From: Candidatus Saccharimonadia bacterium | Lineage (GTDB): Bacteria; Patescibacteriota; Saccharimonadia; Saccharimonadales; SZUA-47 | NCBI GenBank assembly: GCA_938050265.1 | Contig: CALLJT010000066.1 | Coordinates: 1-17,692 of the forward strand | Direction of reading: 5' to 3' | Length of the DNA stretch: 17,692 bases | In this document: positions 14,624 to 17,692 of the stretch, piece by piece | Numbering within the stretch: position 1 is the stretch's first letter | Layout of the letters: each line of letters opens with the position of its first letter | Made by a program: the position numbers and the translations under genes | Notes under the pieces: generated by a model | Told to the model about the DNA's origin: nothing | What the model saw: only the letters and a program-made list of their open reading frames with translations | The model's database searches: none

Positions 14624-16063
14624 CTATTGGTATACGCGCAGGTAGCCTTTTTTGATCCACGTTGTTTTCGGGGTGAATCCCGGCAGGCTCGAACCAAACG
14701 CCAATGCCGCAGACTGCTGAAGCTCAATAGTCTGTGCGATAATCGCACCGAGATCGACCGAGTTCCGGACGATCGTCTTACTCCATTTCGCATAAAACAC
14801 CGCTTCGGCCGCACTCCCAGCGTTCACTATATCGATCGTAGTTACGTCCTGGCTGTTCTCCAGGTCCGCCCCAGTTACATCAGCACAGTCAGGGGAACAC
14901 GCAGCATCACTCCAGTATGTGATGATGTTCACGTTCGACCCAGCTGCGTTCTGGGTCAATGCGGCAGACTGACTCATTGAAAACCCATCTTCGCCGTCGA
15001 TCATGATAACTGGACGATTTGCCCCTAGTGAATCTGCAACCTCTACCGCACCCTGGTTGCGCATCTCAAGCGTGCCGTCGATCCACACATCCCCGCGGAT
15101 CTCCACGGTACATTTTTTGCTGACCACGACATCTCCGGTGATCTTCTCGTTTGGGCCCCAAATCTTTGTGCCATTATTGGACGTACAGCTCGCTGACGCA
15201 GCAGACGTGCCAGAGCCACTCGGCATGGCAGCTATCATCGCGGCCCGATCATGGACCGGCAAGTCTTGCGCCACGACACCACTGTCTGCAACGATCGAAG
15301 ATAGGGCCGGGAAATCGACGTTAATCATGTTTGAATCATCAAACTGGTGATTAGCGCTCACTTCCCCATATATAAAGGAGTTTGGACTGTCTATCTCTAT
15401 GGGGTCATTGTTTTCGCCAACTGCGCAATACTCAGGAAACGTTGCATCAGCTGGTATCGGACAAACCCGATTAGCCACGAATACCTGCAACGGGTTCGTA
15501 TTAGTGCCGATCTGTGCTGTGCCCTCCATGAATATAGTTCCGTTTGAGAACACAGCCCCATCGACGATTTTTGAGCTGTTGCGCATAACAAGCCCGCCCA
15601 CACCAGCTACGAGTGACGTGTTCTCAGACACTAACCCATGTAGCTCTGCTTCAAATATGCGCGTGGCAAACGGCGTCGTTGACGTCGCCGGTCGATACGA
15701 ACGACCCGTAGACTGCACTATTTTGCGGTTCGGCAGCGACCCATCCACTGCGGTCACTTCATACGTTGTGCGAATAGTAGCGTTATTGAGTACATCCACT
15801 TCGCCGGCTGTACCGCTCCATGTATTGTCCTGATTCAGCTGGTTTATACCGTAGTCAACGCCAGCATCGGCAGCAAATGTTGCATTTGTGCGCGCACTTT
15901 CTTTCGTAGCGCTCTGCCAATTACCTATTGCGCTCTGCGTTATGGCAACCATCAAAAACGACAGGACGATGATAAGCACCAGGAGCGTCCCCATGATAAA
16001 CCCCTGCTCTACGTGGCGCGAACGACGCGCGGTGGATACCTGCATGTCCGTTTTAGTTAGCAT
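14624..16063 (-). CDS. PilX-like minor pilin / pilus-assembly protein with beta-helix-like C-terminus
   Basis: 479 residues. A short basic leader ends EQGF (cleavage after Gly21), followed by the hydrophobic helix IMGTLLVLIIVLSFLMVAIT; Glu5 is absent, as in some GspK/PilX-type proteins. Directly after comes ARTNATFAADAGVDYGINQL, the PilX-type N-terminal helix. The rest (residues 150-479) is rich in short Gly/Asn/Asp turns and alternating hydrophobics (GAVFSNGTIFMEGTAQIG, GDVWIDGTLEMRNQGAVEV), suggesting a parallel beta-helix or surface domain, with several Cys pairs. It should sit in or at the tip of a type IV pilus, used in CPR bacteria for attachment, motility or DNA uptake. Last of three pilin genes; overlaps the preceding one by 11 nt. 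Confidence 0.85.
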   Translation of the reverse strand: MLTKTDMQVSTARRSRHVEQGFIMGTLLVLIIVLSFLMVAITQSAIGNWQSATKESARTNATFAADAGVDYGINQLNQDNTWSGTAGEVDVLNNATIRTTYEVTAVDGSLPNRKIVQSTGRSYRPATSTTPFATRIFEAELHGLVSENTSLVAGVGGLVMRNSSKIVDGAVFSNGTIFMEGTAQIGTNTNPLQVFVANRVCPIPADATFPEYCAVGENNDPIEIDSPNSFIYGEVSANHQFDDSNMINVDFPALSSIVADSGVVAQDLPVHDRAAMIAAMPSGSGTSAASASCTSNNGTKIWGPNEKITGDVVVSKKCTVEIRGDVWIDGTLEMRNQGAVEVADSLGANRPVIMIDGEDGFSMSQSAALTQNAAGSNVNIITYWSDAACSPDCADVTGADLENSQDVTTIDIVNAGSAAEAVFYAKWSKTIVRNSVDLGAIIAQTIELQQSAALAFGSSLPGFTPKTTWIKKGYLRVYQ

Positions 16064-16760
16064 TGCGTAAATTCATCCTTGTTGTGTGAGTAGCGGTCAG
16101 TATACGACCATATACCTGCTTCTCTAAATTAACTGTTATCTGCACAGACCTCGCTTCCTCGGGTGTCGTAGTCACGTCGTCATCGACGTCGTAGAACGTA
16201 AACAACAACTCGTCGAGGTTTTCTACCAGCTGAATGTCTGGAGGACAGACATTAGGACCGTTTTTCTTGCATGTATTTATTTGCTTGTGTCCGGTAGCCC
16301 CGTTGTTTGTGATAAGTCGCTTAAACAGACTGCCGTCTTCGCCAAAATACACAATCTCGTGCATGTACGGCAAGCCGGTTGTCACGTCGTAGACGAAGTC
16401 GTTGTTTTCGTCGGTTGCTGGCTGGGTGGTCACGAGTATGTTGGCCGGATCGCTCGTCGTCCAGCCACCAGAATTACTTGGATCTTCCAGCAGGTTCGAA
16501 GTGCGGATTTCTTGCGCAACACGAATATCATCGCTCATTTTGCGCAAAAATATCTGAGACTGTTGCACCATCTGAGTTTTTACCTGCTCTGCCACAACGT
16601 CGCCATACGTATACACAAACGCCGTCACCATCAGCACACTCGCAATTGCACCGACAGCCACTGCCACGAGCAGCTCGGTAATAGTGAACCCGTTGTCCGT
16701 AGGCGGCAGACAGCCTGCGGAAGTTAGAGTACCGGTAGATGCACGGCTCCCGGACCTCAT
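16053..16760 (-). CDS. PilW/PulJ-like type IV minor prepilin
   Basis: 235 residues. The class III signal is DNGFTITELLVAVAVGAI: cleavage after Gly24, Phe at +1, Glu at +5, then a hydrophobic helix, preceded by an unusually long 24-residue leader with only a few basic residues. The leader may be shorter if translation starts at a later codon. The globular part has SQIFLRKMSDDIRVAQEI, typical of PilW/PulJ N-terminal alpha helices, and ends in a beta-rich region with VQITVNLE. The ATG overlaps the stop of the upstream pilin gene (ATGA). Part of a minor-pilin complex that primes pilus assembly. Confidence 0.87.
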   Translation of the reverse strand: MRSGSRASTGTLTSAGCLPPTDNGFTITELLVAVAVGAIASVLMVTAFVYTYGDVVAEQVKTQMVQQSQIFLRKMSDDIRVAQEIRTSNLLEDPSNSGGWTTSDPANILVTTQPATDENNDFVYDVTTGLPYMHEIVYFGEDGSLFKRLITNNGATGHKQINTCKKNGPNVCPPDIQLVENLDELLFTFYDVDDDVTTTPEEARSVQITVNLEKQVYGRILTATHTTRMNLRNAN

Positions 16761-17155
16761 TGGGCTACTCCAAGCTCAGCCATCTGAGTCGCAAAATCCA
16801 ACTCACGTAGCGTGCCCTGGTCGGTATACTCGATACGCACTTCTACGTTTTTCAGGCCAGGCGACGCAGCGCTGACGGTGTACGTTGCGCTTCGGGGTGT
16901 GCCAAAAGACGGATCAAGCTCAGCCGTAAAGTCGGTCGTACCGTCAGTCAGCGTGTTATAGCCACTACTGCGCAGAACTTCTATTTTATCTTCAGCTACG
17001 ACACTCGCACGAGTCAGGTCAGCTGCTCTATCATTGAGCCGCGCAATCTGCACCGTAGCAACAATAATCGTCGGCATAACCAGCCCGAACAACCCGATGC
17101 CGATCAGCACCTCAATAACCGTAAACCCACTGTGCTTGCCCCCACTCGTAAACAT
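16757..17155 (-). CDS. PilV/PulI-like type IV minor prepilin
   Basis: 132 residues and first gene of the pilin unit. The prepilin site is HSGFTVIEVLIGIGLFGLVM: Gly10 before cleavage, Phe at +1, Glu at +5 (residue 15), followed by the hydrophobic helix. The mature part resembles PilV/PulI (ASVVAEDKIEVLRSSGYNTL, then two or three beta strands with VEVRIEYTDQGTLRELDFAT). It needs the prepilin peptidase and the pilus ATPase, which are not in this window. A consensus TATAAT lies 7 nt before the ATG without a ribosome-binding site. Confidence 0.87.
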   Translation of the reverse strand: MFTSGGKHSGFTVIEVLIGIGLFGLVMPTIIVATVQIARLNDRAADLTRASVVAEDKIEVLRSSGYNTLTDGTTDFTAELDPSFGTPRSATYTVSAASPGLKNVEVRIEYTDQGTLRELDFATQMAELGVAQ

Positions 17156-17162
17156 AAGAAGA

Positions 17163-17168
17163 ATTATA
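17163..17168 (-). promoter_or_regulatory. -10 element of the minor-pilin operon, leaderless arrangement
   Basis: A perfect TATAAT on the minus strand is followed by 7 nt and the pilV-like ATG, giving a predicted 1-nt leader. No consensus -35 is visible at 16-18 nt. It is within the 58-nt gap after the DUF427 gene. Confidence 0.5.
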
Positions 17169-17213
17169 CCCCAGAATGAGCCATGGACGAAGAGTCATGA
17201 GCTGTTCTAGGTT

Positions 17214-17516
17214 TTATTCAGTGACTTCGACGCCGTTCCAGAATGCGTAATGTTTGCTGAAATCTTTTCTGACACGCTCTATCGCGCTGTCTTTTGGCGT
17301 TGCATAGTTGAACGTACCGTCTTTTGCCGTTTGTCCGTCAACAGTGACGTCATAGTACGTGCAATCACCCTTCCATGGGCAGTTATACTGTGTGTCGCTT
17401 TTGTTCAAAAAATCCTTGTTCAGTGAGCTTTCTGGAAAATACCAATTACCTTCTATATAAATAAGTTCGCTTTTGTCTGCCTCTGCAACTGTCTGTCTGT
17501 TAAATACTGCCTTCAT
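17214..17516 (-). CDS. DUF427-domain protein
   Basis: 100 residues, a complete DUF427 domain. Visible hallmarks are MKAVFNRQTVAEAD, the strand YIEGNWYFPESSL, CPWKGDCTYYDVTVDG (the family's conserved Trp-Lys-Gly and Tyr), a modified aromatic-Pro strand FNYATPKDSA, and the end FSKHYAFWNGVEV. The biochemical role of this family is unknown; it is a small beta-rich cytoplasmic protein. I start it at the ATG at 17516 because GGAGGAAAT (17521-17529) is a strong ribosome-binding site for it; an ATG 15 nt upstream would place that site inside the gene. An 18-bp palindrome lies 20 nt upstream, so the gene looks regulated. It is separated from the pilin genes by 58 nt. Confidence 0.88.
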   Translation of the reverse strand: MKAVFNRQTVAEADKSELIYIEGNWYFPESSLNKDFLNKSDTQYNCPWKGDCTYYDVTVDGQTAKDGTFNYATPKDSAIERVRKDFSKHYAFWNGVEVTE

Positions 17517-17536
17517 AACTATTTCCTCCATTGATG

Positions 17537-17554
17537 TTTAAGTGCTTACTTAAA
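17537..17554. promoter_or_regulatory. 18-bp palindromic operator upstream of the DUF427 gene
   Basis: TTTAAGT-GCTT-ACTTAAA is a perfect 7+4+7 inverted repeat, just upstream of the ribosome-binding site. Its size and position suggest a site for a small dimeric repressor of the ArsR, MarR or HxlR type; which one cannot be told, and no regulator gene is in the window. Confidence 0.6.
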
Positions 17555-17612
17555 TACTACCACATCAGCCCGACACATAAAATACAGTGCCGTCGCTATC
17601 CATATCCCCCTA

Positions 17613-17692
17613 CCCCTCCACTCCCCAGCCAACCCCATAAAAATTTCTGCGGCCGCAGAAATTTTTATGGGGTTGGCTGGGGAGTGGAGGGG
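17613..17692. repeat. Perfect 80-bp palindrome at the window end
   Basis: The bases 17613-17652 and 17653-17692 are perfect reverse complements (40 of 40), with no spacer; the centre is GCGG|CCGC, a NotI-type octamer. The arm contains CCCCATAAAAATTTCTGC. The symmetry continues to the last base, so the true palindrome may be longer. It could be an assembly or amplification fold-back, a bidirectional terminator, or a genuine hairpin end. The rest of the upstream region (17555-17612) shows nothing definite. Confidence 0.95.

Noticed and set aside
17613..17692. Simple rho-independent terminator
   Set aside because: The 40-bp perfect arms have no loop and extend to the last base, far beyond a terminator stem; an A-tract/T-tract core is present, so a terminator within it cannot be excluded.

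Overview
This window looks like chromosome from a Patescibacteria/CPR bacterium, most likely Candidatus Saccharibacteria. That reading is an inference from the CPR-style PD-(D/E)XK protein, SecA with a basic tail in place of the zinc motif, an RF2 gene without the usual frameshift site, minor type IV pilins next to rRNA methyltransferases, and a heliorhodopsin-like protein. I found no rRNA, tRNA or CRISPR array. Every protein gene is on the minus strand except the HEPN gene at 7619-8755.

Layout, left to right (opposite to the main transcription): 3'-truncated prfB, an M16 zinc peptidase, secA, hpf and serS. The set hpf-secA-prfB is a gene order also known elsewhere, for example in Bacillus, here with the M16 gene and an inverted heptamer repeat between secA and prfB. 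Next comes an accessory patch (about 6.5-9.1 kb) bounded by two ~104-bp direct repeats. It holds a MazEF-type toxin-antitoxin pair with a clear promoter/operator and, divergently, an unrecognised 378-aa protein with a HEPN RNase-type RNxxxH motif. A frameshifted gene remnant lies at its left edge. Beyond it are a RecB/Cas4-like PD-(D/E)XK protein and a membrane protein with a ~265-residue Pro/Gln-rich cytoplasmic part. Between that gene and rsmE sits a 159-bp MITE-like element with 21-bp imperfect terminal inverted repeats and a perfect 7-bp target duplication (TAAAAAT); it supplies the stop codon of rsmE. Then follow rsmE, an RlmD/TrmA-family methyltransferase, a heliorhodopsin-like seven-helix protein, three minor-pilin genes (PilX-, PilW- and PilV-like) with overlapping reading frames, and a DUF427 gene behind an 18-bp palindrome. 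The window ends in a perfect 80-bp palindrome that runs to the last base.

How the genes work together: serS-hpf (ATGA overlap), pilV-pilW-pilX and rlmD-like-rsmE (ATGA overlap) look translationally coupled. Six genes that begin transcription units (prfB, mazE, the HEPN gene, the PD-(D/E)XK gene, the heliorhodopsin-like gene and pilV) have a -10-like hexamer only 6-9 nt before the start codon, which suggests leaderless or nearly leaderless mRNAs. Internal and regulated genes (M16, serS, DUF427) have Shine-Dalgarno sequences instead.

Most notable: (1) the heliorhodopsin-like protein keeps the RWVEY counterion motif but has no lysine in helix 7, so it cannot form the retinal Schiff base, and it carries a histone-H1-like Lys/Ser/Thr/Ala tail; (2) the repeat-bounded mazEF plus HEPN patch, a candidate small defence cassette; (3) the MITE; (4) the terminal palindrome, either an assembly fold-back or a real inverted structure.
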